This document shows positions 1 through 11,364 of a DNA stretch of 64,000 nucleotides, piece by piece; position 1 is the first letter of the stretch; each line of letters opens with the position of its first letter. The stretch comes from Apoderus coryli (lineage: Eukaryota; Arthropoda; Insecta; Coleoptera; Attelabidae). The notes under the pieces were generated by a model. That model saw only the letters and a program-made list of their open reading frames with translations. It did not search any database and had not been told where the DNA came from. The translations under genes were made by a program, and so were the position numbers. The stretch is from positions 1,116,001-1,180,000 of the forward strand of contig OU452199.1 in the NCBI GenBank assembly GCA_911728435.2. Direction: 5' to 3'.

Positions 1-375
1 AGAAACGTCATTTGCGAAAACAGACGCTGTTGCGAAATCTCCTAAATTTAATAAGATTTGGAAAAAAATGTTTCGTTCATATTGCTGAAAACTAAACAGT
101 ATGCAATTTTACCGATAACATTTAATTATTTGATTTTGTCAAGCAGTTTCGTGTGACGCAACATATGGATTTATTTATAAAACAGATATGTCGCATAAAT
201 TCTGTAAGACGAACGACAAAATAGTTTTAAATATGGCAGCTCTGTACTGAAAATAAGATATTGAGGAGCATGCGTAGATCGTGAAAACTCTGCATACCCG
301 TTACACTTTTTGGTATTCCGCTGGATTTAATTAGCATTCTAGAGTACATATATAATATAAGATTTCTATGGTGCC
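1..375 (+). repeat. Interspersed repeat, copy 1
   Basis: This stretch reappears as a reverse complement at 61,531-62,288, where it is split by a 376-bp insertion, and its last part resembles 63,420-63,540. It has no coding frame. The left edge of the window cuts into or abuts it, so its true end is unknown. It preserves the empty insertion site (AAACAGTA near 92-99) of the element inserted in the other copy. Confidence 0.8.
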
Positions 376-795
376 AACGTGGAGTCGGAATGCTGTACAT
401 ATTAATGTTGTGGTTATAATAATAATTATTAAAAATCTGTTTCGTTACGCGCAGGTCATATATTTATTTATTTTCGTTTTTAATGAAAATATACCTAAAT
501 GTCGGTCTCATCAATATATCTTATCATAAAAATCAATATTAAAGTAACATTATATACAATCTTCTTTTATTTTTTGATTTGTTGTCAAATAAAAATAACC
601 CAGTAAATAAACAAGTACATACACGATAAGTGGTTAAGTGGCCTACTTTGGATAGAGTAAAGTGTGAAATTTTATATTATTATTGTCATTGATAAATTTA
701 GAATAAATGGATAAGATGATAAATATAAAGGGCGATTCATCAGAGGAATATACAAGACATGACTCTTTAAAAAAAAAACCAGTACAAGTACCTAG
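376..795. other. AT-rich stretch, nothing recognised
   Basis: I see no coding frame, RNA gene or inverted repeat here, only AT-rich sequence leading into LINE fragments. Confidence 0.5.
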
Positions 796-1225
796 TTGTA
801 TACTATTGGGGTTAGTAAGCTTCCCAGGAAAACCATAACTGTACCTTTCACTCGGAAAAGGAAGTTGGATGGCCTAATTCCACTTTTTTTCTATGGAACG
901 AATATACCATATGAGACAGAGGCGAAATATCTACACAAAACGCTCAACTGGAAAGGGATTTACAAAAAGGAAGACTGCCTTATGGGCATGTCGACGGATC
1001 TGTGGAAAATCCTGGGGAATGAAACCCAAACAAATCTACTGGATATACGTTATGGTCATAAACCAATAATAACGTATGGAGCAGTTTCTTGGTGGACGAA
1101 AGCCTTACAGCGAACGACCCAAGCAAAACTATCTGCTTTGCAGAGAGAAGCTTGTTTGGCTATTATTGGTGCATTATCCACCACACCGTCAGCAGCTATG
1201 GAGGTACTCCCGGATTTTTTTGTGA
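796..1225 (+). mobile_element. LINE fragment, reverse transcriptase thumb region
   Basis: The translation contains KYLHKTLNWKG, an ITYGAVSWW segment and TTPSAAMEVL, which are typical of the region after the catalytic core in RNase H-bearing non-LTR elements (I/R1/LOA-like). The palm motifs are absent. The frame stops at 1,226 where an opposite-strand copy of the same family begins; the continuation of this copy seems to resume at about 2,390. Confidence 0.75.
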
Positions 1226-1570
1226 ATGACTCTAATCTATAAATTGCCCAGCTGTCCCACACTTTTCATAAAGTTAATGATTTCTCTGGGGGCTAAATTC
1301 CTTGCCTCGTCGGGTGTTAGGGTCACCCCTCTTTATCTCTCTATCTCTCTATTTGTTTTGTTTGTTTTGCTTCGCCTGCTTTGTGTTGGTTTCCATTGTA
1401 GATTGTTTTATCGGAGTCGTTTAGGCGGTTTGGCCTCCCCTCACTTCGACCTGCAGAAGATCTTTTGTGAATGACTCTATGAATTGCCCAGCTGTCCCAC
1501 ACTTTTTATAAAGTTGATGATTTCTCTGGGGGCTAAATTCCTTGCCTCGTCGGGTGTTAGGGTCACCCCT
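1220..1570. repeat. Direct duplication inside a LINE fragment
   Basis: About 105 bp at 1,220-1,329 recurs at 1,462-1,570, 240 bp downstream, with few differences. Both encode, on the minus strand, the end of the RNase H LINE. A CT-rich segment (1,330-1,420) lies between them. Confidence 0.8.
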
Positions 1571-2389
1571 CCAAGGTGTTTTAGCCTTTTGCAGAAAAGT
1601 GCCATGCATTCGCAGAGCACGTGTTCTGTTGTCTCTGTTGCGTCTTCGCAAAACCGACAAGTGTCGTCTTCGGTTAGGCCCATCTTTTTGAGATGGTACT
1701 GTAATTCGCCTTAGGTCGCTTCTCTCCAGTTGGATAAGCTTCCCTGCGTTGGCCTCTGAAGGTTTGAGAAACCTTTTTGATTGTCTTAGGCTTGGAGTGT
1801 TTCTCCAGTAGGACTTAAGTTGTTACTTTTCCCATCTCCGAAGTTCTTCCTTCATATGGCTTTTTGGAAGGCCAAAGATGGGTTCCGGGCCGCAGAACGG
1901 AGCGTTTGCGCCCTCTTTTGCAAGTTGGTCCGCCGCTTCGTTCCCCTCTATGACTTCATGTCCTGGCACCCATGTCAGAGTAATCTTTTTCCCCTGAGCT
2001 GCCAGTTGCTTTAGGGTCTGTTTGCATTCCCATGCTAGCTTTGACGTGAAGGTGTAAGACCTCAGTGCTTTTAACGCAGCTTGACTGTCTGACATAATAT
2101 TGATCTGCCGTTCCGGGATGCCTCTCTGCAGGCATTCTTAATTACAACGATTAATAGCGTTGATCTCTGCTTGGAATATAGTGGGACTTGTGACTGTGTT
2201 CCCTTCTATTCCTTTTGAACCGCTCGTATACCAGACGGATGTGTTTTCTGGGAATCGTGGTTCCCCATTTAGCCAATTTTGACGGTCTGCAATGACCACT
2301 TCAAATGGGATTTCAAAATCATGTTTGTGTGGCAAAGCGTCCGACGGTTTTCTTCCTGAATCCAAAGGTATTAGATTCAGGATTCCCAT
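1230..2389 (-). mobile_element. LINE fragment with RNase H domain, inserted copy
   Basis: Read on the minus strand, pieces in several frames show RNase H features: YTSGSKG near 2,220 where a D-bearing YTDGSKG is expected, FQAEINAI, SDSQAAL, the WVPGHE segment and NEAADQLAKEG, then the zinc-knuckle-like CRFCEDATETTEHVLC close to the 3' end. Frameshifts and a G-to-V change in the GHEG segment show decay. It is nearly the same sequence as the copies at 14,640-15,563 (-) and 21,873-23,260 (+). Confidence 0.85.
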
Positions 2390-2640
2390 GTCGCTGGTTT
2401 ACTGATGGCTCAAAGACAAACTTAGGTACAGGTGCCGGAGTTTACGGAAGCAGACCCAAGACGAATATCTCTCTATGTCTAGGTTCTCACGCCACTGTAT
2501 TCCAGGCAGAAATTCTGTGTGCTCAGGAGTTCGAACAGGAGCACTATGCGCGAAAGTGAGTGCAAATTTTCTCTGATAGCCAAGCGGCTATAAAAACTCT
2601 AAGCTCATCAGGTACAGTGTGAAATTATCAAAACAGACGC
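2390..2640 (+). mobile_element. LINE fragment, start of RNase H domain
   Basis: The plus strand encodes WFTDGSKTNLGTGAGVYGS, then FQAEILC and, after a stop, FSDSQAAIKTL: the first three acidic motifs of RNase H. This is a different subfamily from the neighbouring minus-strand copy. It is probably the remainder of the copy seen at 796-1,225, interrupted by the opposite-strand insertion. Confidence 0.7.
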
Positions 2641-3659
2641 AGTGGAGGGTCCGGTGCAAACCCACTCATTTTGAACCTACCTACCTAGTTTGATACTTTG
2701 AACTATAGTCGATCAAGCAGGGATTGAGATGAATAAAACTAAAGATATGGAGAAAATCACGTAATTGATAGGCCCCAAATTTAAATATTATTAAATATAA
2801 CCTTTCAAAAGATACGAGGGAGGATTTTTGACTAGCACTGTATAACGTAAAATAAATTAAAATAAACTGTTGCCCTCGAGACACGAATAGCTCTTTATAT
2901 TTAAGTGTAAAAGTAATAATTCGTTCGCGAACCTGGGGTTGGGCAGTCTTGATACAGACCGTAAAATTGGAATTTTTGCTATGATGATAAATACTAGTTT
3001 ACGGCCGTTAATCGTCGAAAATGCATCGGTTTCGTTTGGGTCATCCTGTATACTAATCTAATCAGTAAAATTACGGTACAATTTTTGGGTGAAATTGCCG
3101 TTAAACTTAATGTACTTAATATGTGAAGTTTTATGCATTTGAAACAAAAGATGGTGATCAACACCACAGCTTAAAACTTCACTTCCGGTTGATTTTTAGA
3201 TTGGTCAAATGTAAGACGGTCTTCACACTTGGCTAGTTTTTACAGGCGTATATTATGCTAATAATTTGTTCTAAATAATATGGTATGGTAACAAAGAAGA
3301 AAAGAGATTTAAGTAAGTAAATATCCATTAGAACAACATACAGGGATATATCTTTGATTTAAGTGCTAATAAATTTTCAGAATAATCATTAATGATAGTC
3401 AGTTCGCAGTTCAAAATTCTTATAAATTCATTTGAGAAAGTTGATGCAATTATTTTAGGTCTCTGCGAAATTCTACTCTCCTCCTCCTCCATTACAAGGA
3501 GGTCTTTTTAATAATCACCGCACTTCTGTTGTGAATAGTATGTCTAAAATGCAATTTCTCGCGCAAATACTCGGGAGAAGAACTATCGAGAAGCCTATAC
3601 ATAAACATTTTTAATGAACATTCATTTAAACTTTTTGAAATTTTGAGCTTTCTCTCTCT
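2641..3659. other. No gene recognised
   Basis: The stretch is AT-rich and has only short random frames. A CT-rich tract near 3,475-3,500 and the (TC)n run at 3,650-3,660, which is the tail of the following RTE element, are the only noticeable compositional features. Confidence 0.5.
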
Positions 3660-4715
3660 CTAGGTGCCATCTCCGCGACGAAGATTAGCGATCATCATGG
3701 CAATTCTTATTTTGGATGCAGCTGCTCTAAAAAGCTCTATCGAGGAACATCGAAACCACTCTCTCAAGTTTCTCAACCAGGATATCCTTCTTCTACCCAC
3801 GCTTCTTGTACCTTGGATCCTTCCCTGCATTATCAATTGAAGTAAGGCGTATCTTGGTCCACGAGTCACATGGCCGAGATACTGCAGTTTTCTGCTTTTA
3901 ATTGTTATTAACAACTCTCTTTCTATGTTTAGTCGCTCAAGTATTTCTAAGTTAGTTATCCGATCGACCCATGATACCTTCAGTAGTCTTCTGTACACCC
4001 ACATTTCAAAAGCTTCTAGTCTTTTGGTTATTTCTGCGTTCAGAGTCCATGCCTCGACGCCATAAAGCAGAGTGGCACAAACATAACATCTAACTAGTCT
4101 CAGTCTCAGTTTTAGGCTTAGACCTCTATTGCACATAACTCTTTTCATGCTATTGAAATTGGACCTTGCTTTTATTTCTTTCGTGTAGTCGTTATTACAA
4201 GTAACTGTTGTTCCAAGATAAGTATACTTCTCTACCTGTTCGATGGGTTCACCTTTGACGATTATCTGTTCGTTGTTAGTCTGGGCCTTCTTTGTTATTT
4301 TCATGACCTTTGTTTTGTTGTGTGTAAGGCCGTATTCTTCGCTATATCGAACAAGTTTGTCCATGATTCTTTGAAGGTCTTCCAGGTTTTCCGTTAAAAT
4401 TACGGTATCATCAGCGTATCTTAGAACAACTATAGGCACTCCATTTACTTTTATTCCTGCACTGTCATTTTCCATTGCCCTTTTTAGAATCTCTTCAGAG
4501 TAGGCATTAAACAAAATAGGTGACAGAACACAACCTTGACGTACACCTCTCTTTATTGAGATGGTGCCAGAATTTTGTTGATCTACTTTGACGATGGCAT
4601 TTTGGTTGTAATAGAGATTTGAGATGATTTGCAGGTCTTGGTGGTCTAGGTTTTTACATTGTAATATTTCCATCAACTGGTCGTGGCGGACCCTCAGCTG
4701 CGAACTAACTATCAT
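3660..4715 (-). mobile_element. RTE-like LINE, 3' half with open RT frame
   Basis: A 351-residue open frame encodes the C-terminal part of a reverse transcriptase. Visible are RQGCVLSPILFN, the catalytic YADD (about residue 100), a KYTYLGTTVT segment, and a C-terminal RKLQYLGHVTRG / RRRISWLRNLREW region usual in RTE-type elements. The endonuclease and the first RT motifs are lost by 5' truncation at about 4,715. The stop codon TAG is followed directly by a GA dinucleotide run, so there is practically no 3' UTR. No stop or frameshift is seen, which suggests a fairly young copy. Confidence 0.88.
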
Positions 4716-5552
4716 GACCAGTTTCAGAAAATTAACGACGATCCCAAGAATACGTGGAAGGTGATTGGCTCCATCTTAACAAATAAGCTCAAAAATTGTG
4801 AAAATACGATAAACTCTGTAAATGTGCGCAACAGTGTTGTTGTATGTAGAAAGTCCATAGCCGATGAACTGAATAGTTTTTTTGTGGTATTGGTCCCAGT
4901 CTTGCTGCGATGATACCGTCCGCACAGGTTCTTCGAAATACTGAATTTTATTCCGCTAGTAGTATGTACTTTAGACCAACTGACGAGGACGAAGTGAGGA
5001 GAATATTGTTTGCAATGGAGAGAAACAAGGCAAGTGGTTATGATAAAATTCACACTAAAACCGTGAAGGAATGTACCCAAAAATTTGAACTTGGTGTGGT
5101 GCCTACCAACATGAAGCAAGCTAGAGTAACACCGTTATTTAAAGCAGGTGACCCTCAAAATCCAGGGAATTATAGACCTGTTTCAGTTCTCCCGGTTTTG
5201 TCGAAGGTTTTGGAGAGGGTTGTAAATGACAGGTTGGTGAGTTATTTAAACAGCATACATTTTTTTTTATAAAGGCCAGTACGGTTTTAGATCATCTAGC
5301 GACACGGAGTCTGCTGCTGTGGATCTGATATCTGACCTGCAATTAAGAGTTGATGCAGGATTTCGTTGTGCCTTGGTGTCTTTGGATTTACGAAAGGCCT
5401 TTGATACTGTCGACCATGCAATATTATTAAATAAACTGGAGAATTTGGGTGTCAGGGGTGTAGTATATCAGCGGTTTGAAAGTTACTTGTCTGAGAGAGT
5501 GCAGTGTGTTTTTAAAAGGGTTTTGAAACGGAGTTTAAAGAGTTCTGCTTAA
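4716..5552 (+). mobile_element. CR1/Jockey-group LINE, N-terminal RT part
   Basis: Three frames in a row encode a linker region, then NKASGYDKI, GDPQNPGNYRPVSVLPVLSK and, after a shift, YGFRSS and [11 protein letters not shown]. These are RT motifs 0 to 3, ahead of the YADD/FADD box. The copy breaks off at 5,552, just before a second LINE that starts again at the NYRPVS-like region, so two separate copies abut here. Frameshifts lie near 4,900 and 5,270. Confidence 0.82.
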
Positions 5553-5613
5553 TCGCATATGACTGTTTCCTTTTCTTTTTCTCGTTTTCATTTAATTTTG
5601 TATTTCATGACTA

Positions 5614-7020
5614 GTGTTTTGTTTTTTTTCACCTATTTCACCTATTTCTATAGTGCCTGTTCTAGGCAAAATTTTTGAAAAGATACTCTTTAAACAATTA
5701 GCCAACTATTTTGAAAGAAATAATTTATTTTCTCCGAAACAATTTGGATTTAGACCGAAACTTAACACCGTTTCAGCTATAGAAAACTTTATAAATAGCG
5801 TTATAACCGCTTTTGAGAGTAGAAGGCTTGTGGGGGCTTCTTTTCTTGATTTAACAAAGGCGTTTGATTGCGTTTCACACGATATCTTGTTGGGTAAACT
5901 GGAGCGATACGGTATGAGTGCGAATTCGATTCGTTTGCTGAGTTCCTATCTCACTGGTAGGAATGTCGTAACGATGTTTGAGTCAAAGTCTTCTCAGCCC
6001 TTGTTGAGCTCTTGTGGAGTCCCACAGAGCTCGGTGCTCAGACCTCTATTGTTTTTAATTTTCATTAATGATTTACCGCTACATCTGCCATGCTCTGACC
6101 TGACATTGTTTGCAGACGATTCAACTATTGTCGATGTTGAACTGTCGAGTGATGTTCTGGCCTCAAGTATAATTAATTCACAGTCGAGGGCTGCGGACTG
6201 GTTTGCAGCTAACAAACTCTGTATGAATGCCAATAAAACAGCTACTAAAATATTTACATTACGTGAGACGGATGTTGCTGTTTCTGATGGTCTGGTAAAG
6301 TTTTTGGGTGTCACTTTGGACGAAAAGCTAACCTGGGCGGGTCATGTCGAGGTTACCATTGCCAAGTTGTCTAAGGTTGTGTTCATGTTGCGAAGCTTGA
6401 AGGGTGAAGTCTCTTTTAATGTTTTGAAATCAGCATATTATGGCCTTTTTCACAGTGTGACTTCATATGCTTTGTCAATTTGGGCACACTCTTGTCATGC
6501 TAGTCGGGTATTCGCAATCCAAAGACGAGTGGTGCGAATAATGACAGATTTAAAGTTTAGAGAGGATGTCAGACCTAAATTTAAAGAATGTAAAATAATT
6601 ACACTCCCGTGTCTCTATATCTACAATTCAATTATGTATGTGAAAAATAATTACAATCTGTACATAAGGCATGATGAAGTTCACAACCACAATACCAGAA
6701 ACAAAAATGACATTCTTCCTGAATATATGAGGTTGGGTAGAAGCAGAAATTCTGTGAATTATTATGGTCCCACATGCTATAATCATTTGCCAGATAGTTT
6801 GAAAACACTGAGCCTTGCAATGTTCAAAAATAGATTGAAAAACTACTTAATTGACCGGGCTTTTTACTCCATTGATGAATTCCTCAGCACTGACTTTCTG
6901 TTTTGATTAAGTTATATACATTTCTATGTTTTTATGTTGTGTACTGTAATATTTTAATATTTAATATGACTTGGGTAAACCTTTTTTGGTAATGACATGT
7001 AATGTCAATAAATAAATAAA
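5614..7020 (+). mobile_element. CR1/Jockey-group LINE with open RT frame
   Basis: An uninterrupted frame (5,614-6,906, 430 residues) begins at ISIVPVLGKIFEK and runs to the natural C-terminus. It contains FGFRPKLNTV, DLTKAFDCVSH, GVPQSSVLRPLLF (the usual PQGS glycine is Ser here), the catalytic FADD, and a C-terminal thumb ending with FKNRLKNYL. A 3' UTR ending in AATAAATAAAAATAAATAAAT closes the copy. It is 5' truncated and has no endonuclease. The Gly-to-Ser change next to the active site suggests that the encoded enzyme is impaired. Confidence 0.88.
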
Positions 7021-7089
7021 AATAAATAAATCATAATTAAGGGTTAGTTATAAGTAAAAAACAATAAAAATTAAAATTGATATGTAAAT

Positions 7090-7200
7090 GTAAAGGATGA
7101 ACCTATGTGGAGTTTGTAAATTCTTTTTGGTTCAATAAAAAAATAAAAAAAGACAGAGCCCTGTGGAACTCCCGAAATAACCGCTCCCGGAGGAGACATG
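7090..7200 (-). mobile_element. Tiny LINE RT remnant
   Basis: The minus strand reads VISGVPQGSV, the conserved RT box preceding the LGPLLF segment, then passes into AT-rich sequence. Nothing else of the element is recognisable. Confidence 0.5.
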
Positions 7201-7290
7201 ACATTATTAACTGACTCCTGCTGAGTAAATGGTTCCTATTTTCACAATTTGTTAAATTAGAAAAATATTTACGAACGTAAAAATATTCCA

Positions 7291-8149
7291 TATCCGCTAC
7301 TGCTTGTTGTTAGCATCTTGCTAGAAACTGTAATTACTTTAAAATGATGAAAAAACTAATTTCCGTTAGTATATCTAATAATACTTAACATGATTTCTCA
7401 AAAAATACATAAAAATAACAAGCAACCTGAAATAGAAATAATAAAAATACGTAATGAACAGAGAATAAGAGGAAATGAGTCAATGCAAATTTGTTTTTTC
7501 ATTTGGAACGATGCAGTCGGTTGCTTCAACTTTGACACGGTAGGAATGGATGTACTTGAATAATCGTATCCAGTCCATGACTGACTTATTTAACTTATTA
7601 CCTTGGAAGAAAAAATGTATAAGTAGGTATAAAGGCAACGTGCCAGGACTGTGACAAATTTCTTGAAACTAAAGTACCAAAAGCAAATTGTTCCTGCCGC
7701 CTTAACCAGTGGCGGATGGTAAGAGGGGCGTTGAGGCTCCAGAGCCTTTCCCCAAGAATTCTAGAGCGAATCATACTCGTAGTTCAGCTAGAGGAAGATC
7801 AAATATTTGAACGAAGGACTATTAGTTTCATAAAAAAAAATTTTTCTCTAATTTCACCGGAAATACTTGTTTTTGGTCATTTTATACATAAATAAGTAGT
7901 TTTAAAAAAATGTCTGTCTGTCTCCCCGAAAACGCAAAAACCACTAAACAGATTTGAACCAAATTTGGTACAAAAATACTATTGGACATTGGCAAGGAGC
8001 TGATTAGATTTTGGAAAACATTGAGGGTAGGCAAGAAGTTTAAAAGAGGGTTCAAAAATTAAAAAAATCATAGTTAGTACGTACATATTTTATATTTCAG
8101 ATGTTCTAGTGCCTAAGGTTGTCTCAATCTTTTGATAGGTCACATGACG
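7291..8149. other. No gene recognised; repeat-like tract
   Basis: No coding frame is evident. At 7,905-8,040 there is a tract beginning TGTCTGTCTGTC and followed by an AAAACGCAAAAACCACT sequence, of the kind often seen as an interspersed insect repeat. I cannot assign it to a family. Confidence 0.4.
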
Positions 8150-8541
8150 ATCTTGCAATATCAGTTCGCGCAGAGCTTCAATGGGTTTCTGAACAACAAC
8201 TGATTTTGGACAACCCTCACGAAATTCGTCTTGGAGTGAACTACGACCACGATTGAATTCACCATACCATCGATAAACACAAGTTCATCCATGCACTGTT
8301 GCTGAGTTAATCCACGACGAAAGTGTAATCGCACGACAATGTTCACGATTTAATTCCATTTTTGGGCCGAGATGAATCTTTTAAGTTACTGTAAACAACA
8401 CAAATAGCGCTCGTATGTCAAAACGTTCTGAGTACGTATAACCTCAAAAAGGTCCAACTTTACGATAGAGCTGTCAGTTGGCAGATTGTAACACCAGGGT
8501 TGCCAAATCACGAAATATAAACGGCAACTCTCGTATATAGT
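8150..8541 (-). mobile_element. mariner 5' end with terminal repeat
   Basis: On the minus strand a degenerate frame reads FRRGLTQQQCMDEL, the hallmark start of irritans/cecropia-type mariner transposases, followed by decayed helix-turn-helix sequence. Upstream of it (8,502-8,541) lies a terminal repeat beginning TACGAGAGTTGCCG, matching the inverted terminus at 13,780-13,811. The rest of the transposase is missing. Confidence 0.8.
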
Positions 8542-8739
8542 GAAGGCTAGTTATTGTGAACATTGTATTTATGTTGCTTGCGGAATGTAATTTCTGTTGC
8601 TAAAACTTTCAGAATGTTGCAAAAGACTATTGGTGAGCTGGCTCTATCAAGACCAAGAGTATTTAACTGGTAGAAAATATTGAAACAAGGTCAAGAAAGC
8701 GTAGAAAACGAACCGATTGCGGAATAAAATTCCTGTTGC

Positions 8740-10970
8740 TAAAACGTTCACGATGTTGCAAAAGAGTTTTGTTGAGCTGTCTTTATCAAAAACGAGAGTA
8801 TTTGACCACATCCAAGATGACCAAAAGTGTCAATTGATGAACAACACGTGAAGCAAATCAAGGATTTGGAGCCCCAAAATCGTTGAATGACAATAATTGT
8901 GTGTGTGTTTTCCTCGATTATTTTGGTGTGATGCATTATGAAATTATGCGTCGTTTGCATGCCTCAAGAGGACAGAATTTTAGAAAAGCAACTCTTGGTT
9001 TATGCATCACTATAATTCTATCTAATCTAGCGGTTTGGATGGTATTCCGGGTAATGTAGTTCTGGCCGTTGTTGATATCATTGCAGGGCCGTTGTCCCTG
9101 ATAGTTAACAGAAGCTTTGAGGAGGGTGTTTTTCCGGAACGTTTAAAAAAATCAAAAATTATTCCCATATATAAAAATAAAGGAGATCCTAGGGATATAA
9201 ATAATTACAGACCTTTGGCATTACAAAACCAGTTCAGTAAAATCTTTGAATCTTTATTTAACAATAGACTTAATGATTATCTGGAAAAACATAAACTGCT
9301 TGCTCATAGCCAAAATGGATTTAGAAGCAATCGGTCAACAGAGACAGCTCTGGGTCAGGCTTTTGGTCACTTGTTTCATGCCCTTAATAACAAGCAAAGG
9401 TGGCTGGTATTTTCTTTGATCTGAGCAAGGCTTTTGATACAATAGGTCACAAGCTTCTGCTCTTGGAGGATGTTGGAATGCGTGGAACAACGTCTAAATG
9501 GATAGGAAGTTATCTCATGCATCGTACCCAGCAAGTAGAGATTGCGGGCGTTCGTTCAGGGGTGGGAATTGTGAGCAATGGGATACCACAGGGCTTATGT
9601 TTATCGCCAACTTTATTTAATATATTTATTAATACCCTGCCGGACGTTTTGGGGGTTTTTGGCCTGCCCGTTCTTTATGCGGATGACACAAGTGTCCTTG
9701 TTTCAGCCGGGGATGAGAGTGGGTTGGTACGGTCTGCTCATGCCCTAGCTGGCGCGATGCACAGATGGTGCGAACACAATGGACTGGCACTCAATGCATC
9801 AAAAACTGTCTTTCTCCCAATTTCCATATCAAATAGGAACATGGACCGAAGTTATTTAATAAGAGCCAAAGATAAATCTATTGAGCAGGTCAGTAGCACC
9901 AAATTCTTGGGAATATATACAGACAATAAATTGACCTGGAGCACGCACATAGACGCTGTAGTAAAGAAATTGTCCAGCTACATATTCCTAATAAACAACA
10001 TCAAAAATACTGTATCGAATGATATTCTTAAATTGATATATTTTGGTCTGATACAGTCTACTTTAATGTATGGTGTTATATTTTGGGGGGAGCGAGTGGG
10101 ACTGCGAGGGTATTCAGAACTCAAAAAAGGATCATCAGAGCGATGCAGGGAATCTCTCAAACTACTTCCTGTAAGGACAATTTCAAAAAATTGAAGTTAA
10201 TGACATTCCCTTCACTATACATGTACTCACTTATAATACATATAAAAAAAAAAATGAAATATTGCCTAAATCAGAAGATATACATAGTCACAATACTAGA
10301 AATAAAAATAACTTGGTATTACCATTCTCCAGATCAACTACTGGCCAAAAGAACCCTAACTACATAGGTGTTAAATGTTTCAATAAAATTTTTAAAATAC
10401 AAAAGTTTCAAAACATTTCATCAAAAAATTGAAACTGGAGCTGAGAACTTTTTTATAGAGAAATGTTTTTATTCTGTAGACGAGTTTTTAAATTGTACTA
10501 ATGAATAGTTTTAAGTCCCGAATTATAGCGGGTTATGTATGAATATTATTGTTTTTGTGTTGTATGTAATATTATTGACTATCCCATAATGTGACATGTC
10601 ATATTGTATATTGTTATCATTCTGAGGAGCAAAGAATAAATATAAATATTCGCGATCTCACACTGCATTGGTTCCTCGAGGTCACTTTGCTAAAAATTCG
10701 ATGCACCTGATTTCACATCGTGTGACTTCTGGCTATTCAGTGAAATGAAAAGACTGTTCCGGACACTGAAGGCCATTTTGGAAGAGGACTCTTGAGAGTG
10801 TTTTGAGAATTTGATTCACGAGTAATATGCATTTTTTACAAACTTAAAACTCTCACACAACAAATGTCAAAATAGTGGTGTCACATGTCATCCAAAAGCT
10901 CCATCTGGTGGTCGTTTGTAAAAATATGTACGTCAATGAAAAGTTGCAATATTGAACAGTTCTGTGGAAT
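8740..10970 (+). mobile_element. Decayed mariner transposase split by a LINE
   Basis: Left of the LINE, the plus strand reads FLDYFGVMHYE and then, in another frame, SWFMHHYN, matching the mariner FFDYRGVVHYE and HHDNAP segments. Right of the LINE (10,660-10,800) it continues with a SHTALV-like segment, FAKNS, and CDFWLFSEMKRLF, matching the last catalytic box region. The LINE at 9,015-10,640 therefore landed inside the transposase at the HHDNAPAH site. Many frameshifts are present. Confidence 0.72.
9015..10640 (+). mobile_element. CR1/Jockey-group LINE nested in mariner
   Basis: Frames at 9,035-9,424, 9,400-10,194 and 10,083-10,367 together encode an RT: NNYRPLALQNQFSK, NGFRSNRSTETAL, FFDLSKAFDTIGH, GIPQGLCLSPTLFN, the catalytic YADD and a KFLGIYTDNKLTWS segment. 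The copy is broken by two frameshifts (near 9,400 and 10,090). The 3' end is AATAAATATAAATAT at about 10,640. The upstream endonuclease is absent. Confidence 0.85.
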
Positions 10971-11362
10971 TTTGTAATTGTCTGGATTAGACATGGCTAA
11001 CTTTACAATCTATGAGTTTTAATTTAATTTATATAAAACGTTATAGATAGGTACTGCTTGGTACTTGCCATTATATGTAGAAACCAATATAATATTTTAC
11101 TGTTTTGTAGGTACTTTTGTAAATTACAGAGTCGGCGATCGGCTTTTGTGATAAGCAGCACACATTGCCATTCAATGCTTTGGTATAGGAGGTACCATAA
11201 CATTAAAGTAGTGGGCAATGTTGTAGAATAAAGTGCACTGTCCTGCACAAGCTAATTTAATTTATTGTTAACCTCCCCTTACTAAGCTGTCACTAATCTT
11301 TATTATAGCTAAGCCTCAGAATAGTCTTAGAGGATGGTCCCTATTTTTAGCTCTCCATATCA
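10971..11362. other. No gene recognised
   Basis: The stretch is AT-rich without a convincing frame. It separates the mariner/LINE composite from the large foldback element. Confidence 0.5.
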
Positions 11363-11364
11363 TA

